The notes: generated from the sequence alone by a model not told the origin. Shown: positions 11,133-21,159, counted from the first letter of the stretch. The stretch: 64,000 bases of DNA from Sulfurisphaera javensis (GCF_041154675.1 NZ_AP031322.1:1054001-1118000), one strand, 5' to 3'. Translations and numbers: made by a program.

Positions 11133-11163
11133 TTGCCAATTGCTTATAAATCAAAATTGGCAA
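11133..11163 (+). promoter_or_regulatory. Inverted repeat around the integrase-N promoter
   Basis: Perfect 9-base arms TTGCCAATT (11133-11141) and AATTGGCAA (11155-11163) flank a 13-base spacer, GCTTATAAATCAA, that holds a TATA-like box. The box is about 35 bases before ATG 11184. A symmetric site over a TATA box is what a repressor operator would look like in archaea. The second integrase remnant has a different inverted repeat around a similar box (GCTTAAAAATC). Confidence 0.6.
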
Positions 11164-11183
11164 TCGTTATTTAGGGCGATAAA

Positions 11184-11471
<288 letters not shown>

Positions 11472-11534
11472 TTAGAATTAAGAAGAAGGAGATATTTAAG
11501 GTTAGCGATTAATACTTATTACTATGTAGGATAT

Positions 11535-11770
11535 ATGAAAACAATTATGATTAGAGACGACGTTTATAAAAAGTTAGAGAAATAAAAGGAGATAGAGTTT
11601 TAGTGAAATAATAGATAAATTAATAGAAGAGTCTAAGAGTATAAGAAATAAAAGATAAGAAATCTTTCGGAATTTTAGATGAAAATGAAGCAAAAATATT
11701 AGAGAAAAACGTAGAAGATTTGAGGAAAGAGCTAAATGAAGCTTTTAGTAGAGACATCAGCTCTTATTGA
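11535..11770 (+). pseudogene. Broken VapB-type antitoxin gene
   Basis: The start MKTIMIRDDVYKKLEK is typical of short ribbon-helix VapB antitoxins but hits TAA. Later pieces in other frames continue the same protein: SFSEIIDKLIEESKSIRNKR, then GILDENEAKILEKNVEDLRK. At least two frameshifts are needed. The VapC-like gene begins at 11736, overlapping the antitoxin tail, which is the normal order for this toxin-antitoxin pair. Confidence 0.7.
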
Positions 11771-12074
11771 ATATTTAAGAAGAAATGAGAAGATAAAGGA
11801 AATAGTAGAGGAAGCAGACGAGATATACATAAGCTCTCTATCAGTATTTGAACTTCTGTCTGGAAGAGTTAAGGAAGATGTAATAATTGGATTTTATAAG
11901 GCTGTTTAAGATTATACCCTTCACTCGAATTAATGGATTAATCCTCTAGAATATATAAGAAGTTAAAAGAGGATGGAAAATTCATAAATCTCGTAGATAT
12001 TTTAATATCTTCTCCCGCCAAAAATGGGACTTCCTATACTGACTAAAGATAAAGATTTTGAAAAGATTGATTGA
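11736..12074 (+). pseudogene. Broken VapC-type PIN-domain toxin gene
   Basis: The first 57 codons read MKLLVETSALIEYLRRNEKI and YISSLSVFELLSGRVK, a PIN domain with the first acidic site altered (usual DTS is ETS here) and the conserved SxxxxxEL present. TAA at 11907 ends this frame. The remainder, IYKKLKEDGKFINLVDILIS and GLPILTKDKDFEKID, is found in other frames up to a stop at 12074. The product would have been an RNase toxin; it is now inactive. Confidence 0.75.
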
Positions 12075-12160
12075 TTAAAATAATGCTGATTTAGAGAATG
12101 ACATTAGATACGTAGCATTAGATCTTATACATTGCGTTATCATTAAACTACAGAGTATGT

Positions 12161-12937
12161 CCATAGCGTCGTCATGAAGTTATAATTATTTGTATAATGA
12201 GTATTACTTATGGGTAGGAAGCTTGTTTATAGGGATATTACTTGTCCTTCTTGTGGTAGTAATCATGTTGTTAAGAAGGGTAAGTAGGAGTTTCTTTGTA
12301 GGAGTTGTGGTATGAGGTTTATTGAGGGTTCTAAGCATCGTTATGATAAGAGTGTGAGGAAAAAGCTTTAGATTAGAAATGTATGCTAATGGTATGAGTA
12401 TGATTATTTCTAGAGTTTTGAATGTACCTTTGGGTACTGTTTTTACGTGGATTAAGAGGTATGGTAAGAGGAAGTATGAGAAACTGGTTGATCTTTGGAG
12501 TAAGGCTAGGGATGTTGTTGGTGAGATGTGGACTTACTTGAAGAGGAATAAAGAAGCCTTCTACAAGTAAGTTTTTACTGGTTTTTTATTTTCTAGTAAG
12601 GGTATGTATGTTTCTTTTTCCGTGGGGGATCATGATGAGAGGACATTTAATGAGCTTAGACAGTGAGAAGGGTACTTGGGTAACTGATGACTACAACTTA
12701 TATTTCCATATTGTCGTCCTGTCGGTATAAAATTAAGATGCTTGTATTCTGTATATGAAGGCTAAATTCTATAGGGAAAATTATGTAAATAATTTATACC
12801 TAAAAGATGACAATATGAACACACTCAGAGAAATAGTGAGAATAATTATAATAAAACTCACAAGGAAAATTAAAGGACTTAAACATTCTTATCATTCTTT
12901 ATTTTTGCTAACCTTTTTGTCATTAACCACACTCTAA
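12161..12937 (+). mobile_element. Remnant of an IS1-like insertion sequence
   Basis: The remnant starts with an end-like sequence, CCATAGCGTCGTCATGAAG, at 12161. A similar sequence (CATAGTGTCGTCATGAAG) recurs at 14303 in the same orientation. A transposase frame with a CxxC zinc motif and an InsB-like part follows. No reverse-complement copy of the end sequence is visible near 12937, so the right end seems lost or diverged. The family name rests on the InsA-like zinc segment and HTH layout, not on a search. Confidence 0.65.
12210..12937 (+). pseudogene. IS1-like transposase, broken
   Basis: The start MGRKLVYRDITCPSCGSNHV then CRSCGMRFIEGSKHRYD is a C2C2 zinc ribbon like InsA. An in-frame TAG interrupts KKGK-EFLCRSCG. 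The HTH part (SMIISRVLNVPLGTVFTWIK) and GEMWTYLKRNKEAFYK sit in the frame from 12379 and end at 12570. Later pieces are VSFSVGDHDERTFNEL, VTDDYNLYFH (a possible catalytic Asp) and a C-terminal IIIIKLTRKIKGLKHSYHSL. Several stops and shifts mean no active enzyme. Its codon choice (many GGT, AGG, GTT codons) differs from neighbouring genes. Confidence 0.75.
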
Positions 12938-13826
12938 CCTCACGAGGCGGATGAGTAGAAAATGGAATAATAAAATAGATGAGCTTAGCATAAACACTTA
13001 GACCCGGTGTAATCTTAAGAAATTTAACAGCACCATTCAATGAAATCTCTTTTTCAACACTTATTGAGTAAAGATCGGCCATAATTTCTTCCACGCCCCT
13101 AGAAATTAAGTAGTAATAAAATGAAAGATAAAGAAAAGCAAAAGGGATAGGCTCACTTATTGCAGAAATTAATAAGAAAAACATAAATAGAAAAAAGAAA
13201 GTTTGTAAAGATTTACCATTACTAAAAAATGCAAAGGAAAAAATAAATGGAAGGGAGAAAAACAGAACTACAATAAGGGTCAAAGTGTAATTCTGATTAA
13301 GAGAAATGAATAAAAGAAACAAAGATATTACAAACACATAAAAGAGAAGAAAACTAAAAAGAACATGAAGTTTATACAAATAAGGATGTTTTGTAATTTT
13401 AGCAAGTTCATTTTCTGAAAGTAAACCTAATACTAAGGATATACCAGAAAGAGTATTAACATACCTCCAGTTAGTATAATTTTTCGCATGGCCAATCTCA
13501 TGATATAAGACATAATTATAAATGTCGTAATCACGAAGAATTCTATTCTCTAATATTACAGACCTCTTAATTGCATAAGCATTAACATAACGGAGTTTAG
13601 CAACATAAACGTCTATACCATCAATATTAAATATCTTCTGAAGCTTCCCATAAACAACCTTCAGCGGGACTAAAGATAATAATGCCATTAGAAAAAGAAG
13701 AAAAAATAAAAAGGGGAAATAAAACCAGAGAACTATAAAAGTTAACGAATAAATTATTAATCCAATTATAAATATAAACTTCACGTGATTAACTATAAAA
13801 AAGAAAAAGTTAATATATTTTTTCAT
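12879..13826 (-). CDS. M48-family membrane metalloprotease
   Basis: A 315-residue protein with two membrane segments at residues 15-60 and several more at 155-235. The zinc motif HExxH is in VLYHEIGHAKNY near residue 109; the downstream acidic ligand is in SRGVEEIMADLYS near 247; and STHPPREVRVWLM near 290 is the usual M48 C-terminal mark. HtpX-like relatives sit in the membrane with the active site in the cytosol and cleave membrane proteins. The last 59 bases overlap, antisense, the end of the IS1-like remnant. It is the only intact gene between 9.5 and 14.7 kb. Confidence 0.85.
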   Translation of the reverse strand: MKKYINFFFFIVNHVKFIFIIGLIIYSLTFIVLWFYFPFLFFLLFLMALLSLVPLKVVYGKLQKIFNIDGIDVYVAKLRYVNAYAIKRSVILENRILRDYDIYNYVLYHEIGHAKNYTNWRYVNTLSGISLVLGLLSENELAKITKHPYLYKLHVLFSFLLFYVFVISLFLLFISLNQNYTLTLIVVLFFSLPFIFSFAFFSNGKSLQTFFFLFMFFLLISAISEPIPFAFLYLSFYYYLISRGVEEIMADLYSISVEKEISLNGAVKFLKITPGLSVYAKLIYFIIPFSTHPPREVRVWLMTKRLAKIKNDKNV

Positions 13827-14301
13827 AACTCGGTAAAGAGTAGCTTACGATATTTTTAATTTGAACTAGATGAATTTGGTAATACATTATAGAGAGACAG
13901 GAGGGATTACTTGGGTAAAGCAATACATAAGGTTAATGTTTCCCCGTTCCAAGTTATAAAAGTCTTTTTCTCTTAAATTTTGGGATATTGCTAAGGTTTT
14001 TGCTACTTATTCTTGAATATTCCGAAAAATACGTTACTACTGGAGGAGATTGAATAATCTTACAAATTCTAGTTATTATGCACTTGATTTTACTAGTGAA
14101 TGTGTTAATGTACTACTTGTGTTAATGCTGGCTTTATCTCCTTCTTCATGTTAACAGAAGCGTATCTTGATAGAATAAGTATTTAGAAGTATAAAGCACA
14201 GAATTTCAGTGATAGACTTCCTTGGAATTCAGGCAAAATAAGCTTGTTCGGTGAATTCAATCTTACCGTTTATAAAAGGTGAGAGAAATTGTTGGACATA
14301 C

Positions 14302-14334
14302 TCATAGTGTCGTCATGAAGGTATAAATTATTTC
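14302..14334 (+). repeat. Second copy of the IS1-like end sequence
   Basis: TCATAGTGTCGTCATGAAGG followed by TATAAATTATTTCTA matches 12161-12195 (CCATAGCGTCGTCATGAAGT, TATAATTATTTGTA) with a few differences and the same orientation. No transposase follows, so it is a solo end or a trace of a deleted second copy. Confidence 0.6.
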
Positions 14335-14359
14335 TAGGATATTTTGCAACATAATTATA

Positions 14360-14484
14360 ATAAATCTTTTCTTTCAATCAATCTTCATATAGAGAGCATA
14401 AATATGTTAATTTAATGCTTAAGTAACGACGCTTATATAAGTATGAAAAATTTTTTGACCGAAAGATTTATTACTGAACGCTAT
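14360..14484 (+). repeat. Degenerate direct repeat, copy 2
   Basis: This is the partner of 9674-9782. The cores CTTATATAAGTATGAAAAAT and GACCGAAAGATTTATTACTG correspond to GTTATATAAGTATGCAAAAT and AACCTAAAGATTTATTAAAC in copy 1. The two copies lie 4.7 kb apart in the same orientation. Confidence 0.55.
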
Positions 14485-14654
14485 GCGGTAGGATCTGTTA
14501 AATGTTATTTCTTTTTATTAAATAAAATAGTCTCATCAGAATTTTAATAAAGAAAATATAAATAATATATAGAGACTTAGAAAATATAAAATTAAGATTA
14601 AATGTTACTTCTTTTTTTTTTATTTTGAACTACTATTTACTAATCAAATCTCTT

Positions 14655-14730
14655 CTTATACTATAAATACTAGAAAAGTTTTATTCAACTCAGTGCATTA
14701 TATATACTTAATTTCTTAATTGGTGATAAA
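14655..14730 (+). promoter_or_regulatory. Promoter and ribosome site of the 14731 gene
   Basis: Two TATA-like stretches are visible: ACTATAAATACT near 14660 and CATTATATATACTT near 14696. A GGTGAT ribosome site (14722-14727) lies three bases before ATG 14731. If the upstream box is used, the mRNA has a leader with a ribosome site; if the downstream box is used, the mRNA would be leaderless. Confidence 0.45.
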
Positions 14731-16284
14731 ATGAGTGAACAAGAACAACAAGAAGAAGTATTAATTGGAAAAGAAGAAGATGTACAAGATCTTAGTAAAG
14801 AAGATTTAGACGCATATATATACATAGCTGATCAAACGTCGGAAGTTGTAGGAGATATTATAACTCAATTAGAAATACTTCAGGTTGTAAGTTTTGAAGA
14901 ATATTGTAGAATATGTTTTGGCAGAGGCTTATCTAAAGCTTATGAATTACTGAGAAATCACGATCCTAACGCTTACGCAATAATGCCAGCATTAGGAGTT
15001 TCTGAAAGAGTGGCTCCAGATACAGATGATGTATATCAAGTTATTAGACAAGGAGTATTAATAAGAACAGTAGAAGGAAACTACTATTATATAGGTGGTA
15101 TAAGTGAGAGGTGGAGGGCTGGCAATTTTTACGTTAGCCAAGCTGGTTCTCTTGCCTCAACTAAAATATACTCAGACACGCTTAAATGGTATAAGGAAAA
15201 TAATGTCAAAGTCGGTGTAATACCCCTATATAAAGAAAAAGATATTGAGAATTTTATAAATCCGCCATTACTCTATTGGTGTAGTCAAAATGGCCAACCA
15301 GCAGATATACCCATAGGACTTGATGAATTACTAAATAGTAAGACTACAGTAGCTGGATTATTATCAACATTACAATGGGTTATTATAGGTTATGCTGGCG
15401 ATCCATTTATAAAAAGGCATGGTCAACTACAACTAGAATCTTTATTTTATAGGCATGAATTAGTAGGTTTATCTAGCAAACCACCAACCTTACTTGCTGG
15501 TATGGTATCCTCATTAAATAATATTACATGTTATGCTAAGGCTAATAATATAGCTAATATAAATCAATTACTTAGTAATCCAAGAATTAAGGGAATCATG
15601 ATTTTACCATACAATACTTATGCAGACATGGCATGGTTATGTAGACAGAAAATTCCTAATAAGGGAATATGTAAATGGTATGAAGATAATATGAACAATA
15701 ATAAGTATATATCTTTAAATGAGACTTCAATCGGTGCACCAATATTTTCTAACGTTAATTGCTGTGATAGTTGTGAAGGATTAGTATTGTTAGGTTTTGT
15801 GGGTGAGATAATAAAGTATGATAATCCGAATGGAAATACTTCTGGTATTATTGGTGTTTATCCTTCACCAAAATGTAGTAAATATACTGATGCATGTATT
15901 AACGATTACGTATCATTACTTGGTATTAATGAACCTTTTAATATACAATTAACAGCTGTAAATAACGCGAAAAAAGCTAAGAATAAGCTAATATATTTAG
16001 GTTTCCCAGCCCAAATAGCTGAGACGGCTGTAGAATATGTAGAAAACTGGTTACAACATCCAGATAAGATAGCTGAAGAAGCTAAACCGTATGCTGAAAA
16101 AGCTAATAATGTAGCCAAAAAAATTTGGGAAACAATACAGAAGGATAAACTATATAGATGTTTAAACTATGATTGGATTTACAAATGTCTAGATGAATAT
16201 GACTGGAATGAAAGTGAAGAAGATCTATACAAAAAGACTCTTAATTGTGTTATGGAGATGTGTTATGAATCTGGAAGAGAATAA
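14731..16284 (+). CDS. Unrecognised 517-residue protein with 15 cysteines
   Basis: I do not recognise this protein. The first 30 residues are strongly acidic (EQEQQEEVLIGKEEDVQDLS). There is no signal peptide and no clear membrane segment. Fifteen Cys are spread along the chain, including CRIC near residue 53, NCCDSC near 345 and paired single Cys near the C-terminus (YRCLN, YKCLDE, LNCVMEMC). Gly/Tyr-rich beta-like stretches (NYYYIGGISERWRAGNFYV) suggest a compact domain in the first half; residues 410-480 are helical and Ala-rich (KANNVAKKIWETIQ). The gene is intact, stands alone, follows 5 kb of decayed mobile DNA and stops six bases before the 3' end of a tRNA-Lys gene, so acquisition by integration is possible. 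Confidence 0.75.
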   Translation: MSEQEQQEEVLIGKEEDVQDLSKEDLDAYIYIADQTSEVVGDIITQLEILQVVSFEEYCRICFGRGLSKAYELLRNHDPNAYAIMPALGVSERVAPDTDDVYQVIRQGVLIRTVEGNYYYIGGISERWRAGNFYVSQAGSLASTKIYSDTLKWYKENNVKVGVIPLYKEKDIENFINPPLLYWCSQNGQPADIPIGLDELLNSKTTVAGLLSTLQWVIIGYAGDPFIKRHGQLQLESLFYRHELVGLSSKPPTLLAGMVSSLNNITCYAKANNIANINQLLSNPRIKGIMILPYNTYADMAWLCRQKIPNKGICKWYEDNMNNNKYISLNETSIGAPIFSNVNCCDSCEGLVLLGFVGEIIKYDNPNGNTSGIIGVYPSPKCSKYTDACINDYVSLLGINEPFNIQLTAVNNAKKAKNKLIYLGFPAQIAETAVEYVENWLQHPDKIAEEAKPYAEKANNVAKKIWETIQKDKLYRCLNYDWIYKCLDEYDWNESEEDLYKKTLNCVMEMCYESGRE

Positions 16285-16290
16285 AATACG

Positions 16291-16388
<98 letters not shown>

Positions 16389-16423
16389 CAAAAATCAATA
16401 ATAGGACTAATATTTAAATTAAA

Positions 16424-16651
16424 CTATTTTCTTTTACCAGTACTAAGCATCACATAACCAACATAACCTAAATATCCGAAAACTCCTAAAATAATCAAGA
16501 AATTAAGAACTTTAATAAAATAATCAGATATGTTAATGTTTCCTAACTTTATCTGTAAGCCTATAAATATTATCTCAAAGGCAAGAATAATAACTAAGGC
16601 TGAAAGAATTAACAAACCTAAACCTAATAATCTAATTTTTACGTAATCCAT
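16424..16651 (-). CDS. Small membrane protein with two helices
   Basis: A 75-residue protein with two hydrophobic segments, [20 protein letters not shown] (about residues 8-27) and a second at about 46-68 ([20 protein letters not shown]), ending in KRK. There is no recognisable family. Its start overlaps the 3' end of the epimerase gene by 20 bases, so it is probably the last gene of the minus-strand glycan operon. The function is unknown; a membrane accessory to the glycan enzymes is only a guess from position. Confidence 0.6.
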   Translation of the reverse strand: MDYVKIRLLGLGLLILSALVIILAFEIIFIGLQIKLGNINISDYFIKVLNFLIILGVFGYLGYVGYVMLSTGKRK

Positions 16652-17549
16652 TTAATAAATCCCTCACAGCTTGTTTTACAGCATCTCTTGAACTATATTT
16701 AGGTTTCCATCCTAATTCCTTAATTTTCTTTATGTCCAATAACATAAATCTAACGTCACCTATCCAGCCCCTTCCATCACCAGAGTCAATGTATATATGT
16801 TCTGGTGAAACATTCATTTCTTCCTCTACGATCTTTGCGATTTCATCTACTGTTATCCAATCTTCATTACCTAGGTTATAAACCTCGTATCCTCTATTAA
16901 CCTTTTCAGATAGTAGAATAAAACCCTCAACTGTATCAGAAATGTAAACATAACTTTTCTTTTGTTTTCCATTACCTAGTATTTCTAATTTTTTGTTATT
17001 TTTTAATAGTTTATGCACAAAATCATAAATAACTCCATGAGAAACTCTTCCACCAGTTACGTTAGCTAAACGAACAGAAATACCAGTTATACCATAAACT
17101 CTCGAATAATATTCAACCATTTGTTCTCCAAGAAGTTTATATAAGCCATAATTAGATATAGGCTTTAGTTCTGCATTCTCTGGAGTTGGTATTTTATCAG
17201 TCTCTCCATAAACTGTAGAGGATGATGCAAAAATCACTTTTTTTGCATCATTTTTTCTAGCAATTTCTAATACATTTAAAGTAACTTTAACATCTCTTTC
17301 AAAATGTTCTTCAACATCAATCATAGAAGTCCTTACATCAGGATTAGCAGCTAAATGAAAAATAATTGAATCCTTAGGTATCTTTAAATCATTATGCCTT
17401 CTTAAGTCAATTTTCTCATAAAGGGCTTTCTCATTTATATATTTTCCGTAAGAGAAATCATCAATAACTATTACTTCTCCTTTATCCACAAGATAATCAG
17501 TTAAATGACTTCCAATATACCCAGCACCACCAGTTATTATATAAATCAT
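16632..17549 (-). CDS. NAD-dependent sugar-nucleotide epimerase/dehydratase (GalE-like)
   Basis: A 305-residue extended short-chain dehydrogenase. The NAD-binding [10 protein letters not shown] motif begins at residue 7. The catalytic Ser/Tyr/Lys appear in [11 protein letters not shown] and [12 protein letters not shown] (YxxxK). The [11 protein letters not shown] and [15 protein letters not shown] segments are typical of UDP-glucose 4-epimerase-like enzymes. It would supply an activated sugar for the two neighbouring glycosyltransferases. The substrate cannot be decided: UDP-glucose epimerase and dTDP-glucose dehydratase-like enzymes share these motifs. Confidence 0.88.
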   Translation of the reverse strand: MIYIITGGAGYIGSHLTDYLVDKGEVIVIDDFSYGKYINEKALYEKIDLRRHNDLKIPKDSIIFHLAANPDVRTSMIDVEEHFERDVKVTLNVLEIARKNDAKKVIFASSSTVYGETDKIPTPENAELKPISNYGLYKLLGEQMVEYYSRVYGITGISVRLANVTGGRVSHGVIYDFVHKLLKNNKKLEILGNGKQKKSYVYISDTVEGFILLSEKVNRGYEVYNLGNEDWITVDEIAKIVEEEMNVSPEHIYIDSGDGRGWIGDVRFMLLDIKKIKELGWKPKYSSRDAVKQAVRDLLNGLRKN

Positions 17550-17567
17550 GAGTATAGATTATTATGG

Positions 17568-18635
17568 TTACATTAAATAATTACTTATAACCTCGTGTAT
17601 TTTTTTCTTAAATACGTTTTTATGAAATGACATAGCCATCTCATGCATTTCTTTACTTAAATTTGAGACATCTTTTACAAGTATATCCTTTGCTATCCTA
17701 ACTGCATCTTCAATATTTTGATAAGAAAAATCCGGAACTAATTCACTACTTCCACTCTCCTTAGGAACAATAGGAATTACACCAGAAGCCATAGCTTCAA
17801 CAATAGGAATACCAAAATGTTCACCTATAGTAGGGTGAAAATAAATTTTAGCCTTTGATAAATACTTTAAAACTTCTTCCCTTGGTAAATTAGGCAAGAA
17901 TTTTACGTCAACCTTTAATTTCTCTTTAAGTTTGCTTAACTCGTTAAAGTATTTTCTATCATTCAAATTACCAATTATAACTCCTTTAATTCCACTCATA
18001 GACGAAAAAATTAAAGAGTTTTCAATCATCTTTCCCCTTTCAAATCTAGCGATTGTCACGAACATATTTTCTCTATATCCTAAATGGTAAGCCTTTGAAA
18101 AAAATTCAACATCTACTGGCGGGTATATTACTTGTGGTTGAGTAATTTCAAAAGTTTCTGCAATGGCTTTAGCTGAATAAAATGAGTTAGCAATGATTTT
18201 AGCTCTTTTTGCTTCATCCTTTATGTTTGATAGAATTGCTTTGAACGGCAAAAGATAAAGTTTCCAAAATAGAGACCGTGTGTACTTACTAGGAACAGAG
18301 GAAATTGCTGGCGCACCTGCATAGACTATATGAGGAGCTATTTTTGACAAAGGAATAAGAATTCCAGATGCGTTAAAGAACAATTTTGGCTTTACTTTTT
18401 TAGCCGAAAAATAAACAAGAAGTCTCTGATATTTATCGAATCTAGTCAAGTGGAAAGGAATCGAATAAATAGAAGGAATAGAAATATCATAAGGCTTAGA
18501 AAAACTCACAGCAACAAAATCAATATTTCTTTCCTTTAACATCTCAAAAACCGTGTAATAGACATTTCCTTCACCACTATAACCTCTACTCATTCCTAAG
18601 CCGTGAGCTATTACGGCTACCTTTATTTCCTTCAT
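17568..18635 (-). CDS. GT4-family glycosyltransferase
   Basis: A 355-residue GT-B fold glycosyltransferase of family 4. The N-terminal half starts [14 protein letters not shown]. The sugar-nucleotide-binding half has [16 protein letters not shown], the [20 protein letters not shown] signature near residue 278 and [15 protein letters not shown] with the conserved Glu. There is no membrane segment, so it is probably peripheral on the inner face. It lies 18 bases upstream of the epimerase on the same strand and is divergent from the GT2 gene 17 bases away. The role is probably lipid-linked glycan or S-layer glycan assembly. Confidence 0.88.
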   Translation of the reverse strand: MKEIKVAVIAHGLGMSRGYSGEGNVYYTVFEMLKERNIDFVAVSFSKPYDISIPSIYSIPFHLTRFDKYQRLLVYFSAKKVKPKLFFNASGILIPLSKIAPHIVYAGAPAISSVPSKYTRSLFWKLYLLPFKAILSNIKDEAKRAKIIANSFYSAKAIAETFEITQPQVIYPPVDVEFFSKAYHLGYRENMFVTIARFERGKMIENSLIFSSMSGIKGVIIGNLNDRKYFNELSKLKEKLKVDVKFLPNLPREEVLKYLSKAKIYFHPTIGEHFGIPIVEAMASGVIPIVPKESGSSELVPDFSYQNIEDAVRIAKDILVKDVSNLSKEMHEMAMSFHKNVFKKKIHEVISNYLM

Positions 18636-18652
18636 TATTATTCATTAACTTA

Positions 18653-19561
18653 ATGGAAATTATTATACCAGTTGGTCCTAGTGATAAAATAGAGTGGATA
18701 GAAAAATCAGTTAAATCTGCCTTATCACAAGATGTAAACAAAGTAATAATTTATGATAATAGTGAAAGAGAAGATATTAATAAGTTCTTTAACTTAATTT
18801 CATCTAGTAAACTTATCCATATTAAAGATAGAAGAATGACGAAAGTTAATATGTCAAGATTAAGGAACAAAATGTTATCCTTAGCTGATGAAAAATATGT
18901 AATCTTTCTTGATAGTGATGTAATAATCTTTGAAGGTTATGCTAAAGTAATAGAAAATAAACTTAAAAACAATGTGGCATTTACATGGATGCACTATGCC
19001 TATTCAGAAGATGAAGTGAAAAAACCAATAAATGTTGGAGAACACAATCCTAACCTTGGATGCGCTGGTCTCGATGCTGAAATTGTTAAAAACATAGGTG
19101 GATTTGATGAGAGATATGAGAGAGATGAGGATGTATGGCTTTATGCAAAACTAAGAAAACTAGGGTATAATGCAGAACCGTCTGAAGGAAGATGTTTACA
19201 TTTAAACAAAGTTCATGCTAGGTTGGATTTTCATTCTTCATTAAAAGAGGCAAGAAGAAATTTATGGAGAAGTAAATACGATATAATGCTACTTTTTGAC
19301 GGTTTATCCAACATAACTTTTCTAACTGGTTATTCTTATTATGGTAGCTATTACATATTAGCAATACTGACATCAATCTTTCCATATGTAGGAATACTTT
19401 ATATTCCACTTGTGGGTTATGGAATTTATTATTATGGTGGATTAAAGAAATATTTACTTAACTTAATCCCAGGCTTAGCTCTAGCTCTTTCCTTTCCTTA
19501 TGGTTTATTTTATAATATGTTTAATCGTAAAAAACCTAAAACAACTTTAAATACTTCTTAG
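18653..19561 (+). CDS. GT2-family glycosyltransferase with C-terminal membrane helices
   Basis: A 302-residue GT-A glycosyltransferase. The start [20 protein letters not shown], the metal-binding DSDV in [14 protein letters not shown] near residue 87, and [20 protein letters not shown] with [11 protein letters not shown] near 160 are the GT2 core. Two hydrophobic segments at about 225-290 anchor it in the membrane. The gene starts 17 bases from the divergent GT4 gene and probably has a leaderless mRNA. A TATA-like ACTTTAAATAC inside its 3' end is likely the promoter of the tRNA-Lys downstream. Confidence 0.85.
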   Translation: MEIIIPVGPSDKIEWIEKSVKSALSQDVNKVIIYDNSEREDINKFFNLISSSKLIHIKDRRMTKVNMSRLRNKMLSLADEKYVIFLDSDVIIFEGYAKVIENKLKNNVAFTWMHYAYSEDEVKKPINVGEHNPNLGCAGLDAEIVKNIGGFDERYERDEDVWLYAKLRKLGYNAEPSEGRCLHLNKVHARLDFHSSLKEARRNLWRSKYDIMLLFDGLSNITFLTGYSYYGSYYILAILTSIFPYVGILYIPLVGYGIYYYGGLKKYLLNLIPGLALALSFPYGLFYNMFNRKKPKTTLNTS

Positions 19562-19576
19562 ATTACTCTTTTTCTG

Positions 19577-19675
<99 letters not shown>

Positions 19676-19679
19676 CGTA

Positions 19680-19955
19680 TTATTTATTTATCTCCTCTAA
19701 GATTTTTTTAATAATCTTATATTTTCCTTCATTTTTATTTACCATAACTAGTCCAGCTATACCTGATGCCGGATGAATTTTATCAGGGAAAGGGATAGGA
19801 TCTAAACCAAGCTTTTTACAAATAGAAACTAGTGTATCAAAATCAATTTTCTTTCCTTCAATTCTTCTAATTTTTCTTCCATATCTTCTACTACTTGCTA
19901 AAAAATAAGCTAGCCAGATAGCGATTTTTTCATCTTTATAATCTCTTAGGCTCAT
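19680..19955 (-). CDS. srp19: Signal recognition particle 19 kDa protein
   Basis: A 91-residue SRP19 homolog, close to the usual archaeal length. The start IAIWLAYFLASSRRYGRKI corresponds to the IWPxYxD..(S/K)R..GR(K/R) RNA-binding signature, with the usual IWP as IWL. KKLGLDPIPFPDKIHP and the late GLVMVNK strand also fit. It binds 7S RNA and prepares it for SRP54. Its ATG overlaps the stop of the S8e gene by four bases, and its 3' end is four bases from tRNA-Lys(CUU). Confidence 0.88.
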   Translation of the reverse strand: MSLRDYKDEKIAIWLAYFLASSRRYGRKIRRIEGKKIDFDTLVSICKKLGLDPIPFPDKIHPASGIAGLVMVNKNEGKYKIIKKILEEINK

Positions 19956-20338
19956 TCTCTAATCAGTACAGCATTTATTGTACCATCCTGACCTGGCCTT
20001 GAAGTGACTTTAGCTTTGCCCAATTCTGTTTGAATTATTGTTCCTTTAACTATAATTCCTCTTCTAGCATATTCTCTGTTTGCAGGGGTTTGAAGAACTG
20101 ATATGATTTTAGTTTTTTTACTTACTTTTTCTTGAGGATCATATACATTAGCAAAAGCTGCATATTTTATTCTAATCTTTTCATTTCCACCCATTACTCT
20201 TTCTTTCTCAATGACTTGCTCATTACTTAACTTCGTTTCTGTAGGTGGTGAACCTAATTCAAATTTCCTTTTATCTCTATGCTTTCCTTTTTTTCCTCCA
20301 GTTATTTTCCTAAAATCATTCCCTTGGAAATATCCCAT
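19952..20338 (-). CDS. rps8e: 30S ribosomal protein S8e
   Basis: A 128-residue S8e protein of the archaeal/eukaryotic small subunit. The start GYFQGNDFRKITGGKKGKHR matches S8e, as do KRKFELGSPPTETKL and the C-terminal KGTIIQTELGKAKVTSRPGQ with DGTINAVLI. It is the archaeal short form without the eukaryotic insertion. It overlaps srp19 by four bases and lies 32 bases downstream of the prenyltransferase gene, so it may end a long minus-strand transcript. Confidence 0.95.
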   Translation of the reverse strand: MGYFQGNDFRKITGGKKGKHRDKRKFELGSPPTETKLSNEQVIEKERVMGGNEKIRIKYAAFANVYDPQEKVSKKTKIISVLQTPANREYARRGIIVKGTIIQTELGKAKVTSRPGQDGTINAVLIRE

Positions 20339-20370
20339 ACGAAAGTTATTTAAGAATGAAGCTTATAAAT

Positions 20371-21159
20371 TTAAGCTCCAAAGTTTCTTTTTCTCTTTTG
20401 ATAGGACCTAATTGCTCTCCATAAGTCTATTTTTCTGAAATCTGGCCAATAAGTATCTACAAAAAATAACTCTGAATATGCAATATGCCATAAGAGAAAG
20501 TTACTTATCCTTACTTCTCCAGAAGAGCGTATGACTAGATCAATGTCTTCTAATTCCTTATCATAAAGATATTGTCTGAATAAATTCTCATTAATTTCAT
20601 TTAATTTTATTTTACCTTTTTGATAATCGACAATTATTTTCTTTGTTGCATCAATAATCTCTTGTCTTCCACCATAGCAAATGGCTAAAGTAAGTTTTCT
20701 CTTATTAAAGTTCTCTGTCTTACTGCTTAATTGGTTTATAATATCTATTAGATCTGGTGGAAGTTTATGTAATAATCCTATTGCTCTTACTTTGACTTCA
20801 TATTTATAAATTATATCCCCATAAAGTAATTCTTCTAATCCTGCCTTGATGTAATTAAATATAGTAGTTAACTCGAGATTAGTTCTTTTATCACAATTTT
20901 CCGTAGATAATGCAAAAACTGTTATATTCTTTATTCCCATTTCTAAAAGCCAAAGCAGAACTTGTTTTAACTTTTTGTAACCATTGTAGTATGCGTCATT
21001 TATGCTAAGGTTATTTGCTCTAGCCCATCTTCTATTTCCGTCAGGAATGATTCCCACGTGTTGTGGAAAAGGCCCGTCTTTTATTTCATCCCACAAGACT
21101 TTTTCATAAACCTTATAAACAGGGTAAAGAATAATTTTAGTTATTTTTTCTTTAAGCAT
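20371..21159 (-). CDS. uppS: Cis-prenyltransferase (polyprenyl diphosphate synthase, UppS family)
   Basis: A 262-residue UPP synthase-family enzyme that adds isopentenyl units in cis to make long polyprenyl diphosphates, the archaeal glycan carriers. The signature [13 protein letters not shown] with catalytic Asp is at about residue 35, FALSTEN near 83, and the C-terminal [17 protein letters not shown] and [12 protein letters not shown] segments complete the family pattern. It overlaps lysK by 19 bases, so it is co-transcribed with the lysine genes though it belongs to another pathway. Confidence 0.93.
   Translation of the reverse strand: MLKEKITKIILYPVYKVYEKVLWDEIKDGPFPQHVGIIPDGNRRWARANNLSINDAYYNGYKKLKQVLLWLLEMGIKNITVFALSTENCDKRTNLELTTIFNYIKAGLEELLYGDIIYKYEVKVRAIGLLHKLPPDLIDIINQLSSKTENFNKRKLTLAICYGGRQEIIDATKKIIVDYQKGKIKLNEINENLFRQYLYDKELEDIDLVIRSSGEVRISNFLLWHIAYSELFFVDTYWPDFRKIDLWRAIRSYQKRKRNFGA

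Larger units (their letters stand above)
13827..14730. other. Gene-free, degenerate stretch upstream of the 14731 gene
   Basis: About 900 bases with no credible gene. One short open segment around 14020-14155 (reading YYWRRLNNLTNSSYYALDFT) looks like an eroded protein remnant that I cannot place. The stretch also contains a second copy of the IS1-like end sequence (14302-14334) and the second copy of the degenerate direct repeat (14360-14484). The final 150 bases are A+T-rich promoter sequence for the gene at 14731. Confidence 0.5.

Noticed and set aside
12755-12937. Separate small gene of 60 codons
   Set aside because: Its C-terminal half fits the end of the IS1-like transposase, so it is part of that broken gene.
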